Part shown: positions 1-8,068 of the stretch, piece after piece
Layout of the letters: every line of letters starts with the position of its first letter
How positions within the stretch are numbered: the stretch's first letter is position 1
Made by a program: the position numbers and the translations under genes
Notes under the pieces: generated by a model
What the model saw: only the letters and a program-made list of their open reading frames with translations
Told to the model about the DNA's origin: nothing
The model's database searches: none
From: Bryobacteraceae bacterium
GTDB taxonomy: Bacteria; Acidobacteriota; Terriglobia; Bryobacterales; Bryobacteraceae
DNA length: 64,000 nucleotides
NCBI GenBank assembly: GCA_041394945.1
Contig: JAWKHH010000002.1
Span: forward strand, 752,501-816,500
Direction of reading: 5' to 3'

Positions 1-828
1 GACCTGTACGATTTTTTCCGCATGGAGCCGCGGATGGCGGTGGTTCCGGGGGCGCTGCCGGCACCGCGTCCGATCCGCACGGGGTTCGAATTTCGGGACG
101 TGTCGTTTCATTATCCGGGGTCGGACCGGCCGGTCCTTGATGGAGTGAGTTTCGGGCTCAAGCCGGGTGAGCGGCTGGCTCTGATCGGCGAAAACGGGGC
201 AGGGAAGACGACGCTCGTCAAATTGCTCGCCCGGCTCTACGACCCCACGAATGGGGTGATCCTGCTCGATGGAATCGACCTTCGCGAGTATGATCCGGAG
301 TCGCTGCGAGCGGAGATCGCGGTGATTTTTCAGGATTTCATGAAATACGACCTTCGGGCGGGGGAAAATATAGGGCTCGGATCGGCGCCGGATCTCGATC
401 GGGCGGAGCGGATTGAGCACGCCGCCGCGGCGAGCCGGGCGGACCAGGTGGTGGCCGGACTCGACGGCGGCTACGGGCAGATGCTCGGGCGTCGCTTCGA
501 CGGGGGCGTGGAACTATCGCAGGGGCAGTGGCAGAAGATCGCGCTGGCGCGCGCCTACATGCGGGAGTCCCAACTGGTGATTCTCGACGAGCCGACGGCG
601 AGTCTGGACGCGCGGGCGGAGTACGAGGTTTTCGAGCGGCTGGCGGCGCTGACGCAGGGCCGGATGGCGGTGCTCATCTCGCATCGCTTCTCGACGGTCC
701 GGATGGCGGACCGGATCATCGTGCTTGGCAACGGGCGGATCGAGGAGCAGGGAACGCACGAGGAACTGCTGGCGCGCGGCGGGCGATACGCGGAGTTGTT
801 CGAGCTGCAGGCGGCGGGCTACCGCTGA
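1..828 (+). CDS. ABC exporter, ATP-binding C-terminal part (5' truncated by window edge)
   Basis: This is the nucleotide-binding domain of an ABC transporter. The frame is open from base 1, and the residues before the first Met (LYDFFRMEP) look like the linker between the membrane domain and ATPase of a fused exporter, so the gene probably begins outside the window. Counting from the Met at 22, the Walker A motif is GENGAGKT (about 56-63), the Q-loop Gln is near 104, the signature reads LSQGQ (165-169), Walker B is LVILDE (185-190) and the switch His is 221. The signature is LSQGQ rather than LSGGQ, a common variant. Substrate cannot be told from this domain. It ends 50 bases before xseB. Confidence 0.93.
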   Translation, partial: DLYDFFRMEPRMAVVPGALPAPRPIRTGFEFRDVSFHYPGSDRPVLDGVSFGLKPGERLALIGENGAGKTTLVKLLARLYDPTNGVILLDGIDLREYDPESLRAEIAVIFQDFMKYDLRAGENIGLGSAPDLDRAERIEHAAAASRADQVVAGLDGGYGQMLGRRFDGGVELSQGQWQKIALARAYMRESQLVILDEPTASLDARAEYEVFERLAALTQGRMAVLISHRFSTVRMADRIIVLGNGRIEEQGTHEELLARGGRYAELFELQAAGYR

Positions 829-878
829 TTCCGCGGCGGTCCCGGGGCGGCGTGGGCCTCACGCTACAATGTGGCGTT

Positions 879-1115
879 ATGGCCGATGAGAGCAAAGCGC
901 CGGGGTTCGAGGCGAATCTGAACGCCCTCGAAGAGGTTGTGAAACAACTGGAGGCCGGGGAGATTCCGCTCGAAGAGGCGATTGCTTTGTTCGAACGCGG
1001 GATGACGCTGACGGAGGCCTGCCGGAAACAGATCGAGGACGCCGAGACGCGCGTGGAAGTGCTGATGAAGCGGGGACAGCAGGTGCGGGCCGAGCCTTTC
1101 GCCGAGGAAGAATGA
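879..1115 (+). CDS. xseB: Exodeoxyribonuclease VII small subunit
   Basis: XseB is the small subunit of exonuclease VII, which with XseA degrades single-stranded DNA into short oligonucleotides. The 78-residue protein has the family pattern FEANLNALEEVVKQLE, then GEIPLEEAIALFERGM and a helical C-terminus. The frame is open far upstream, but the ATG at 879 gives the usual family length and N-terminus, and the upstream translation is an Ala/Arg/Gly-rich shadow of the ABC gene. Its stop codon overlaps the ispA start by four bases (ATGA), which suggests translational coupling. xseA is not in the window. Confidence 0.93.
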   Translation: MADESKAPGFEANLNALEEVVKQLEAGEIPLEEAIALFERGMTLTEACRKQIEDAETRVEVLMKRGQQVRAEPFAEEE

Positions 1116-1996
1116 CGCTCGCCGAATACATGGACTCGCGCCAGGCGCGGGTGGCCGCGGCGCTCGAGCGATGGACGCCGGGCGAGGACGTGGAGCCGGC
1201 GGTGATTCACCGTGCGATGCGATACAGCCTGTTCGCCGGCGGCAAGCGGATCCGCCCGCTGCTCGCGATCGCGGCCTACGAGGCTTCGGGCGGCGAGGGC
1301 GATGGGATCGACGACGCGGCTTGCGCGCTCGAGATGATCCATACGTACTCGCTGATTCACGACGACCTGCCGGCGCTCGACAACGACGATCTGCGGCGCG
1401 GCCGGCCGACGTCGCACCGAGTTTTCGGCGAGGCGATGGCGATACTCGCCGGGGACGGGCTGCTGACGCTCGCCTTCGAAGTGCTTGGGAAAACGCCGGC
1501 GTGCGACGGAGTCCGCCGGGCGCGGATGGTGGCTGAGGTGGCGGCGGCGGCGGGGACGGTGCGCGGGATGATCGGCGGGCAGGTGCACGACCTCGAAGGC
1601 GAGGGACTGGCGCCGACGGCGGAACTGCTCGCGAGAATCCATCGCGCCAAGACGGGAGCGCTGCTGCGGGTGAGCGTGCGGCTGGGTGCGATCCACGCCG
1701 GCGCCGATGAGGCGATGCTGGCGGCGTTGTCGCGGTACGGCGAGCATGCCGGGCTCGCGTTCCAGATCGTCGATGACATTCTGGACGTCGAGTTGTCGTC
1801 GGAGGAACTGGGCAAGACGGCGGGCAAGGACGCGGCGCAGCACAAGATCACGTTTCCGGCGGTGCATGGGCTGGCGGAGTCGCGGCGGATGGCGGAGCGG
1901 GAACTCGAGTGCGCGGAGGCGGCGCTGGCGGGATTCGGGGATCGGGGGCGGTGGTTACGGGAACTCGTGCAACTGATCGTGCGGCGGCGGTCGTAA
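1112..1996 (+). CDS. ispA: Polyprenyl synthetase (farnesyl/geranyl diphosphate synthase type)
   Basis: This trans-isoprenyl diphosphate synthase condenses isopentenyl diphosphate with allylic diphosphates to make precursors for undecaprenyl phosphate and quinones. The 294-residue protein has the first Asp-rich motif as DDLPALDNDD (84-93) followed by RRGRP, and the second as DDILD (221-225). The upstream motif GGKRIRP is also present. The product chain length (C15 or C20) cannot be settled from sequence, so the symbol is by position and similarity. It is coupled to xseB by a four-base overlap, the classic xseB-ispA arrangement. dxs, often next, is replaced here by tlyA. Confidence 0.93.
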   Translation: MTLAEYMDSRQARVAAALERWTPGEDVEPAVIHRAMRYSLFAGGKRIRPLLAIAAYEASGGEGDGIDDAACALEMIHTYSLIHDDLPALDNDDLRRGRPTSHRVFGEAMAILAGDGLLTLAFEVLGKTPACDGVRRARMVAEVAAAAGTVRGMIGGQVHDLEGEGLAPTAELLARIHRAKTGALLRVSVRLGAIHAGADEAMLAALSRYGEHAGLAFQIVDDILDVELSSEELGKTAGKDAAQHKITFPAVHGLAESRRMAERELECAEAALAGFGDRGRWLRELVQLIVRRRS

Positions 1997-1998
1997 GG

Positions 1999-2772
1999 AT
2001 GGCGGCGACGAAGCGGCGGCTGGACCAGGCGTTGGTGGACCGTGGACTAGCCGAGTCCCGCGAGAAGGCGCAGGCGCTGATTCTGGCGGGCGCGGTGACG
2101 GTAGATGGGCGGCGCGCGGACAAGGCCGGCCGGCCGGTGGCTGAGGATGCGGCGATCGCGGTGGCGGCGGGGCTTCCCTATGTGAGCCGGGGCGGGTTCA
2201 AGCTCGCCGCGGCGCTCGATCATTTCCGAATCGATGTGACGGGGAAAGTGTGCGCGGACATCGGGAGCTCGACGGGCGGGTTCACCGACTGCCTGTTGCA
2301 GCACGGGGCGGCTCGTGTGCACGCGGTGGACGTGGGTCGCGGGCAGCTCGACTGGAAGCTGCGACAAGACGCGCGGGTGGTGGTGCATGAAGGCGTCAAC
2401 GCGCGGCGCCTCGAGCCGGGCGAGATCGGCGAGCGCGTCGATGTGTGCACGTGCGACGTGAGCTTCATATCAGTTACGCTGATTCTTCCGGCCGTTCGGG
2501 CGTTGTTGGCTCCGGGCGGACGGATGGTGGTGCTCGTCAAGCCGCAGTTCGAAGTAGGGAAGGGCGAGGTAGGAAAGGGAGGAATCGTCCGGGATCCGGC
2601 GCTGCACGCGGCCGCCTGCGCTCGCGTGAGGGCATGCGCGGAAGGGTTCGGATTCCGGACGGCGACCATCGACAGCCCGATACTGGGCGCGGAGGGAAAC
2701 CGGGAGTTTCTACTTTATGCAACCGATCCGGACGGTTGGGATCATATCGAGGCCGGGGCTCGAGCGCGGTAG
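1999..2772 (+). CDS. tlyA: TlyA family rRNA methyltransferase (S4 plus FtsJ domains)
   Basis: TlyA proteins 2'-O-methylate cytidines in rRNA using S-adenosylmethionine; some members are also called hemolysins. The 257-residue protein opens with an S4 RNA-binding domain (RRLDQALVDRGLAESREKAQ, about 6-25, then AGAVTVDG). An FtsJ-like fold follows, with the SAM-binding motif DIGSSTGGFTDC (87-98) and VKPQFEVGKGEVGKGG near the end. I chose the ATG at 1999, two bases after the ispA stop, because the S4 domain begins there; the frame is open further upstream without homology. The 3' end overlaps nadK by 56 bases, which is unusually long. Confidence 0.93.
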   Translation: MAATKRRLDQALVDRGLAESREKAQALILAGAVTVDGRRADKAGRPVAEDAAIAVAAGLPYVSRGGFKLAAALDHFRIDVTGKVCADIGSSTGGFTDCLLQHGAARVHAVDVGRGQLDWKLRQDARVVVHEGVNARRLEPGEIGERVDVCTCDVSFISVTLILPAVRALLAPGGRMVVLVKPQFEVGKGEVGKGGIVRDPALHAAACARVRACAEGFGFRTATIDSPILGAEGNREFLLYATDPDGWDHIEAGARAR

Positions 2773-3580
2773 CGCGTTGGCGCCGGGGCTGATCGAGTGG
2801 CTGCGGTCACGGGAGATCGCGGTGCGGATGGACCGCGAGACTGCCGCCTATGCCGGCCGCGACGACGGGCTAGACCGGCCGGAGGTTCCCGACGGCGCTC
2901 AGTTCGTCATCGTGCTCGGCGGCGATGGGACGCTGCTGGCGGCGGCGCGGGCAATCGGGGACCGGCCGGTGCCGGTGTTCGCGGTGAACCTTGGGAGTCT
3001 TGGTTTTCTGACGGCGATTACGGTGGACGAGATGTATCCGGAGCTGGAGCGGGCGCTTGGGGGGCAGCACCGGATCGGGCACCGGCGGATGGTGCAGGCG
3101 CGGTTGATGCGGGAGGGGGCGGAGGTGGCGTCGTACCTGGCGCTGAACGACATTGTGATCAGTAAGGTGCCGGAGGCGCCGATGATCGACCTGGAGACGC
3201 ACGTGGACAACAATTTCGTGTGCACGTACAAGGCGGACGGATTGATCGTGTGCACGCCGACGGGGTCGACGGCGTATTCGCTGTCGGCCGGCGGGCCGAT
3301 CATCTTTCCGACGGTGGCGGCGCTGGCGTTAACGCCGATCTGTCCGCACACGCTGACCAACCGGCCGGTAATCGTGCCGGACGCGGCGGTGGTGCAGGTG
3401 ATCGTGCGGGCGCGGGACGACCACGCCTACATGAACGCGGACGGCCGGATGGGGGAGCGGCTGCGGATGGGGGACCGGGTGGAGGTACGACGATCCGAAC
3501 ACACGCTGAACCTGATTCGGCCGCCGCGGCTGTTGTACTTCGACGTGCTGCGGCAGAAGCTGAATTGGGGGCGGCGGTAG
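2717..3580 (+). CDS. nadK: NAD kinase
   Basis: NAD kinase phosphorylates NAD to NADP in the cytoplasm. The 287-residue protein has the diagnostic GGDGT (68-72), NLGSLGFLTA (91-100), and the long conserved stretch containing DGLIVCTPTGSTAYSLSAGG. Its length is typical. The ATG at 2717 lies 56 bases inside tlyA; the N-terminus from there (MQPIRTVGIISRPG) fits the family, so the overlap appears real. tlyA-nadK adjacency is common in bacteria (often followed by recN, which is absent here). Confidence 0.95.
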   Translation: MQPIRTVGIISRPGLERGSALAPGLIEWLRSREIAVRMDRETAAYAGRDDGLDRPEVPDGAQFVIVLGGDGTLLAAARAIGDRPVPVFAVNLGSLGFLTAITVDEMYPELERALGGQHRIGHRRMVQARLMREGAEVASYLALNDIVISKVPEAPMIDLETHVDNNFVCTYKADGLIVCTPTGSTAYSLSAGGPIIFPTVAALALTPICPHTLTNRPVIVPDAAVVQVIVRARDDHAYMNADGRMGERLRMGDRVEVRRSEHTLNLIRPPRLLYFDVLRQKLNWGRR

Positions 3581-3598
3581 GGGCGGGGGACGGCCGGA

Positions 3599-4066
3599 TC
3601 AGGATTTCTTGAACAGGTTGTCGAAGGCGGCCCGGGCGTCGGCGGGGGTACGCGGCGCAGCGGCGGTGGGCCCGGCCGAGGGAGTCGTCACTTCGCGCGC
3701 GACCGTGACTTTGGGCGAGAACAGCTCACACTCGTTGGCGCGGTCTTTGTAGGGGATGCGCTCGGGGATCGGCTTCCGGCACTGGAAGCGGGTGGAAGGC
3801 TCGAAATAGGTGCATTGCTTGCAGCAGTGGAGGGGGACGGAGCACTTCGGACAATTTCCCGAAAATTCCGTACCGGCGGGGAGAGTGGTGGAGCAGTTGT
3901 AGCAGCGCGAGGCGGTGACGGTCTGAACCATGCGCGGAAGGCGGGGGCCGGTGACGTCGAGCGGAGGCCGGGGGCCGGAGGGGCGTTGCCGGTCGTCGCG
4001 GCCGCGGGCGTTGTCGCGGTCGGTGTCCTGGTATCCGCGTTGATGGTATTTACGGTCGCCGTCCAT
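3599..4066 (-). CDS. Zinc-ribbon protein of unknown function
   Basis: This 155-residue protein is not assigned to a known function. The first 45 residues are rich in Arg, Asp and Gly and probably disordered. The centre holds a zinc-ribbon pattern: C55xxC58 and C72xxC75 form one likely site, and C81, C82, C85, C96 and C113 could form a second. The tail is Ala/Pro/Thr-rich and ends AFDNLFKKS. The ATG at 4066 is preceded by GAGGAG about 11 bases upstream on the minus strand. It lies downstream of the glucan phosphorylase gene on the same strand, 209 bases away, and converges with nadK. A role in nucleic-acid or protein binding is only a guess. Confidence 0.75.
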   Translation of the reverse strand: MDGDRKYHQRGYQDTDRDNARGRDDRQRPSGPRPPLDVTGPRLPRMVQTVTASRCYNCSTTLPAGTEFSGNCPKCSVPLHCCKQCTYFEPSTRFQCRKPIPERIPYKDRANECELFSPKVTVAREVTTPSAGPTAAAPRTPADARAAFDNLFKKS

Positions 4067-4220
4067 ATTTCCGGGATCTCCTCGAAGAAGGGATGCTCAT
4101 TCGGCCAACCGTGCGCCGTGTTCCCGTCGGGGTACGTGTGATGGGAAAGCGGGTTGGGGCTTGGTGAATGGGATGCGGGCGGAAGCGACTCCGCACAGAA
4201 TCTCGCTTCCGTCAAACCAG

Positions 4221-4250
4221 TATGTATCACGGAAACGAGGTCCGTGGCAA
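4221..4250 (-). promoter_or_regulatory. Possible promoter for the zinc-ribbon gene
   Basis: Read on the minus strand, TTGCCA at 4250-4245 is followed after 18 bases by TACATA at 4226-4221. This would put a start site about 150 bases before the zinc-ribbon gene. The match to the housekeeping consensus is moderate and unsupported by other evidence. Confidence 0.3.
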
Positions 4251-4275
4251 GCGGAAATCGCGGGCGGGAGCGGTG

Positions 4276-6822
4276 TCAGGCCCATTTCATCGGGGAGTGA
4301 CAGGGCCGCGTAAGCGGGTCATCGGAGTGATTGGGGCTGACGCGGATGGCGAGGCCGAGGCGGCCGGTTTGCTCGGCGACGAAGCGGGAATGGAAACGGA
4401 AGTGTCCCTCCTGGTTGGCGGCGGCCGAGTTCATGGTGATGACGGTGGTGTCTTCCAGATAGCCTTCAATGCCGATCTTGCCGACGACGGCCTCGACGCG
4501 CACGTCGGAGGGTTCGAGGCCGGCGAGGTCGATGGTGGCCTCGATCGGAATGGCCTCGGCGGCGAGGACGGGGTTTGCCGGGATCGGGCTTGTGTTCAGG
4601 AAGCGGACGTTGTCCCAGGCGCGGCCCACGCGAGCCGACCAGCCGGCATGATCGAGCACCTGACGGTAACCGTCCTTGGAGGCGTCGAGCCAGTTGCGGT
4701 GGGCCGGGAAATAGAGGAGCTGGTAGTACTCGGTGAGCATCCTGCTGCAGTTGAATTGCGGACTGATGGCGGATAGAGATTGCTTGACGCGGCGCATCCA
4801 TTGCTCGGGGACGCCGCGATCGCGATCGCGATAGTAAAGGGGGACGATGTCGTTTTCGAGCATCGAATAGATCGCGGAGGCGTGCGATTCGTCCTGGTCT
4901 TCGGAGTAGGGAATGCGGTCGCCGATCGCCCAGCCGCCGGAGTATTCGTAGGCTTCGTCGAACCAGCCGTCGAGGATGGAGAGATTCGGCACGCCGTTGA
5001 TGGCGGCCTTCATGCCGCTGGTGCCGCAGGCTTCCTCGCCGCGGCGGGGGTTGTTGAGCCAGAGATCGACGCCCTGGACGAGTTCCCGGCCGACTTCGAT
5101 CGAATAGTCTTCGACGAAGACGAGGCGGCGCGAGAGTTCGGGGTCGCGCGAGAGATTGTAGATTTCGCGGATGAACGACTTGCCGGGGTGATCCTTCGGA
5201 TGGGCCTTGCCGGCGATGATGACCTGCACGGGCATGTCCGGATTGTTGAGAATCCGCTTGAGACGCGCGACGTCACGCAGCAGCAGAGTGGCGCGCTTGT
5301 AGGTGGCGAAACGGCGCGAGAAGCCGATGGTGAAGGCTTCGGGGTCGAGAACTTCGGAAAGCCGTCGCACCTCGGCGGCTGAGGATTTCCGGTTCGTGGC
5401 CGATTGGGTGACGCGCTCCCGGACGAATTGCACGAGGCGCCGCTTGCGCCGGCGGTGGACTTCCCAAAGTTCGGCGTCGGGGATCTCATCGATCTGCTCC
5501 CAGGTCTTGGGGTCGTTGTGGCGCTCGAGCCAATCGGGCTGGAGGTATTGATCGTAGAGGGCGGCGAGATCGCCATTGACCCAGGTAGGCAGGTGGACGC
5601 CGTTGGTGACGGAAGTGATCGGGACCTCCCAGGCCGGCACGCGGGGCCACATGTCCTGGAACATCTCCTGGGAGACATCGCGGTGAAGGCGGCTGACGGC
5701 GTTCCGGTAGGAGGAAGTGCGGAGGGCGCTGATCGCCATCGAGAATCGCTCCGAGGAGTCCTCGGGGCGGCGGCGTCCGAGAGCGAGCAGCGAGTCGAAG
5801 GAGATGCCCGATTCCTCGCAGTAGCGGTGGAAATAGTCGTAGACGAGGCCGGGCTCGAAAAAGTCAAAACCGGCGGGGACGGAAGTGTGGGTGGTGAATA
5901 CGTTGTTCGATCGCGCGGCCTCAAGAGCCTGGTTGAAGGTGAGGCCCTGGTCCTTCATCAGGAGCCGGATGCGCTCCAGGGCGAGGAAGGCGGAATGGCC
6001 TTCGTTCATGTGGTAGACGGTGGGCTGAATGCCGAGGGCGGCGAGGGCGCGGAGTCCGCCGATTCCGAGAACGATCTCCTGGCGGATACGCATGTGCATG
6101 TCGCCGCCGTAGAGCTGGTCCGTGATGTCGCGGTATTCTTCGCTGTTCTCGGCGAGGTTGGTGTCGAGCAGGTAGAGGACGACGCCGCCGACCGACATGC
6201 GCCACACCTTGATCTGAACCGGGCCATTGGGCAGGTCGGCCGAGACGCGGACCTCCTTGCCATTGGCGTCGTAGACCTGCTCAATGGGGAGCGTGTAGAA
6301 ATCGTTGATCGGGTAGCGCTCCTGCTGCCAGCCGTCGGGATTGAGGGCCTGGCGGAAGTAGCCCTGCTGGTAGAGCAGGCCGACGGCGACGAGGTTGAGC
6401 CCGATGTCGGATGCGGCCTTGAGGTGGTCGCCGGCGAGCAGGCCGAGGCCTCCCGAATAGACGGGGAGACACTGGACGACACCGTACTCCATGCAGAAGT
6501 AAGCGATCAACCCTTCCTTGCGAAGGGCGGCCCGGCGTTCCATGTAGGCATCAAGGGAATCGCAGGCGTGGCGATAGAGGGTGAGGTAGCGCGGGTCGGC
6601 GGCAGCGCGTTCGAGAACCCCGCGCGGGATCTGGCTCAGCATCAGGATCGGATTGTGTCCGGAGGCGAGCCAGAGCTGGGGATCGAGGCGGCGGAACAGC
6701 GCGCGCACGGTATGGTCCCAGCTCCACAGCACGTTGTGGGCAAGCTCCATGAGCCGGGGAAGGTTGTCCGGAATCGCCGGCTTGACGAGGAACTCTTTGA
6801 GCGGGTTGACTTGGAAGCGCAT
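4276..6822 (-). CDS. glgP: Alpha-glucan (glycogen/maltodextrin) phosphorylase
   Basis: This GT35 enzyme removes glucose 1-phosphate from alpha-1,4-glucans using pyridoxal phosphate. The 848-residue protein belongs to the branch with an N-terminal DUF3417-like region (LPRLMELAHNVLWSWD, about 21-36). The PLP-binding lysine is expected at K605 in GTSGMKAAING (601-610). Other family motifs are FCMEYG near 109-114, the substrate-site HMNEGHSAF near 271-279 and TNGVHLPTW near 406-414. No glgA, glgB or glgC is nearby, so the gene is isolated from the glycogen operon. It reads away from the decayed gene region, and no strong ribosome binding site is visible before the ATG at 6822. Confidence 0.95.
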   Translation of the reverse strand: MRFQVNPLKEFLVKPAIPDNLPRLMELAHNVLWSWDHTVRALFRRLDPQLWLASGHNPILMLSQIPRGVLERAAADPRYLTLYRHACDSLDAYMERRAALRKEGLIAYFCMEYGVVQCLPVYSGGLGLLAGDHLKAASDIGLNLVAVGLLYQQGYFRQALNPDGWQQERYPINDFYTLPIEQVYDANGKEVRVSADLPNGPVQIKVWRMSVGGVVLYLLDTNLAENSEEYRDITDQLYGGDMHMRIRQEIVLGIGGLRALAALGIQPTVYHMNEGHSAFLALERIRLLMKDQGLTFNQALEAARSNNVFTTHTSVPAGFDFFEPGLVYDYFHRYCEESGISFDSLLALGRRRPEDSSERFSMAISALRTSSYRNAVSRLHRDVSQEMFQDMWPRVPAWEVPITSVTNGVHLPTWVNGDLAALYDQYLQPDWLERHNDPKTWEQIDEIPDAELWEVHRRRKRRLVQFVRERVTQSATNRKSSAAEVRRLSEVLDPEAFTIGFSRRFATYKRATLLLRDVARLKRILNNPDMPVQVIIAGKAHPKDHPGKSFIREIYNLSRDPELSRRLVFVEDYSIEVGRELVQGVDLWLNNPRRGEEACGTSGMKAAINGVPNLSILDGWFDEAYEYSGGWAIGDRIPYSEDQDESHASAIYSMLENDIVPLYYRDRDRGVPEQWMRRVKQSLSAISPQFNCSRMLTEYYQLLYFPAHRNWLDASKDGYRQVLDHAGWSARVGRAWDNVRFLNTSPIPANPVLAAEAIPIEATIDLAGLEPSDVRVEAVVGKIGIEGYLEDTTVITMNSAAANQEGHFRFHSRFVAEQTGRLGLAIRVSPNHSDDPLTRPCHSPMKWA

Positions 6823-7115
6823 TTTGATTGGGTAGTGAAAGGAAGACTACCAGCGTAGCAGGGGTCCGGGCGGTTTCGGAGTGGGTGGGTTTCCGGCCGC
6901 GAGGTCGCCCTACATCCTGTTATTTCGGCACGGTTAGGGGGAAACGATAGGGTGTGGGGGAGACGGCCCCGTGCATGGGCCGGGGTGAGAACTGGAGGAT
7001 GCCGGCAGGGCGCTCCCTGCGCCGCCTAGCCCACGCCCGGCCCGCAAAACTAACCGGCTTTCTGCTGCGACGCGCGATAAGGCCGTGTCTACATCGGTGC
7101 GCTTACTCACCGGGC
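6823..7115. other. Intergenic stretch without a recognised gene
   Basis: This 293-base stretch lies between the glucan phosphorylase start and the decayed gene. It holds two small inverted repeats: GGCCC/GGGCC around 6967-6984 and GCAGGG/CCCTGC around 7006-7021. Neither is followed by a T-run. I checked it for RNase P RNA, tmRNA, SRP RNA and tRNA signatures and found none. Confidence 0.6.
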
Positions 7116-7896
7116 TCAACAGACTGTTCCAGTATGCCTCCGCGCGCTGAGTGGCGCGCGTCTCGTATCCGCAGCCTTCTTGGGCGTCTCGCGACGGAAC
7201 CCGGTGAGATATGCGGGCCAGGAAGAGAGCGAGGCGTTCCACTCGGCTTCGAGATCGGCCAGGATGGCCTCGACCGCGATCCGGCGCGCGTCAGCGGACG
7301 GGAGAGCAAGTTGGGCGGATGCGCTCGAGGGCGTATGTGCCGCTCGGGGCGGTTGCCCGCAGAAAGCCGTCCGGGTGGAGTGCGAGGTGCGTGACATAGG
7401 GGTCAGCCTCGCAGGGGCACAGAAACCATACCTCATGGCCTGTTCTGCGTCGCAGGGCCACGAGTAGTCTTTGTACCCACTCGATCGGTGGCGGGGTGTG
7501 ATCGGAGGGCGGCGGCAGCAGTCTTCCCGCCGCTCGACTTCGTCCAGCAACGCATCGATTTCCTCAAGGCGGCTCGACCGGGCCGCGTCCAGGCCGGTTG
7601 TGTACTTCTGATCGATGAGGGTGTGGCTCTCTTCAATGAGACGATTCCCGTCCTGTGGATCGGCAGATGGAGTAAGTGCGAAGGAGAGGCGCTGAGGGCG
7701 ATCACGTCCGCCTCCTCGAGTTCCTCTCGAATGACCTGAAAGACTGCACTCGCTTCTCGCTCCGCCGTGTCCGCGTCAACGCGACCGTTCGCGCTGGAAG
7801 CGCTTGAAACGCGCCATAGGTACAGCGCCCAAGCGGCGGATCGTAGAGCTTGCTCCTCCGAATATCCTGGATCGAGGCCGGGCACGGCTCCATCAT
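7116..7896 (-). pseudogene. Decayed gene with multiple frameshifts, function unknown
   Basis: No single frame spans this stretch, but protein-like segments follow one another on the minus strand in changing frames. From ATG at 7896 come MMEPCPASIQD and SKLYDPPLGRCTYGAFQ, then in a second frame TAEREASAVFQVIREELEE (about 7690-7760). A third frame gives LIEESHTLIDQKYTTGLDAA and LEEIDALLDEVERRED (about 7525-7645). Back in the first frame come PPIEWVQRLLVALRRRTGHE and VWFLCPCEADPYVTHLAL (about 7370-7495), with a stop at 7291. A last segment, SADARRIAVEAILADLEAEW, runs to 7116. At least four frame changes are needed. Third-position GC is high in the first segment, supporting past coding use. I do not recognise the family. 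Sequencing indels are an alternative explanation. Confidence 0.6.
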
Positions 7897-7927
7897 GACC
7901 GGTACAGTGTGACGCTGAAGCCGTGAG

Positions 7928-7955
7928 TTGCAATTCGGCGAAGGTTTGGTATACT
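7928..7955 (+). promoter_or_regulatory. Promoter of the rplA-rplJ-rplL block
   Basis: TTGCAA at 7928-7933 and TATACT at 7950-7955 are separated by 16 bases, a good match to a housekeeping promoter. The start site would lie near 7962, leaving a leader of about 107 bases before rplA. The same GGTATACT core occurs in the promoter at 28427-28455. Confidence 0.7.
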
Positions 7956-8009
7956 CATAATTTCGTGCCGGTGGGCGTGCGCCTGCCGGGGCGGATCCGA
8001 TCAGTCAAA

Positions 8010-8056
8010 TCCACTTGGGAGGCGGCGCCGGGAAACCGTGAGCGCCGCCGTTTGGA
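8010..8056 (+). promoter_or_regulatory. Structured rplA leader, possible L1 autoregulatory site
   Basis: The leader can fold into a perfect 8-bp stem (GGCGGCGC at 8021-8028 with GCGCCGCC at 8042-8049). An outer 4-bp stem (TCCA at 8010-8013 with TGGA at 8053-8056) is separated from it by an asymmetric internal loop, CTTGGGA against GTT. Two helices around an asymmetric purine-rich loop is the general plan of L1-binding sites in 23S rRNA and L1 operon leaders. The octamer CAGTCAAA flanks the structure on both sides (8002 and 8058). The rplA start lacks a strong Shine-Dalgarno sequence. L1 binding is inferred, not shown. Confidence 0.45.
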
Positions 8057-8068
8057 CCAGTCAAAATC

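Noticed and set aside
5404..6858. A 484-codon frame opposite the glucan phosphorylase gene
   Set aside because: It is an Asp/Val/Gly-rich shadow of a well-supported enzyme gene.
6934..7060. Hairpin-rich stretch considered as RNase P, tmRNA, 6S or SRP RNA
   Set aside because: No conserved sequence of those RNAs was found, and no tRNA-like TTCGA arm.
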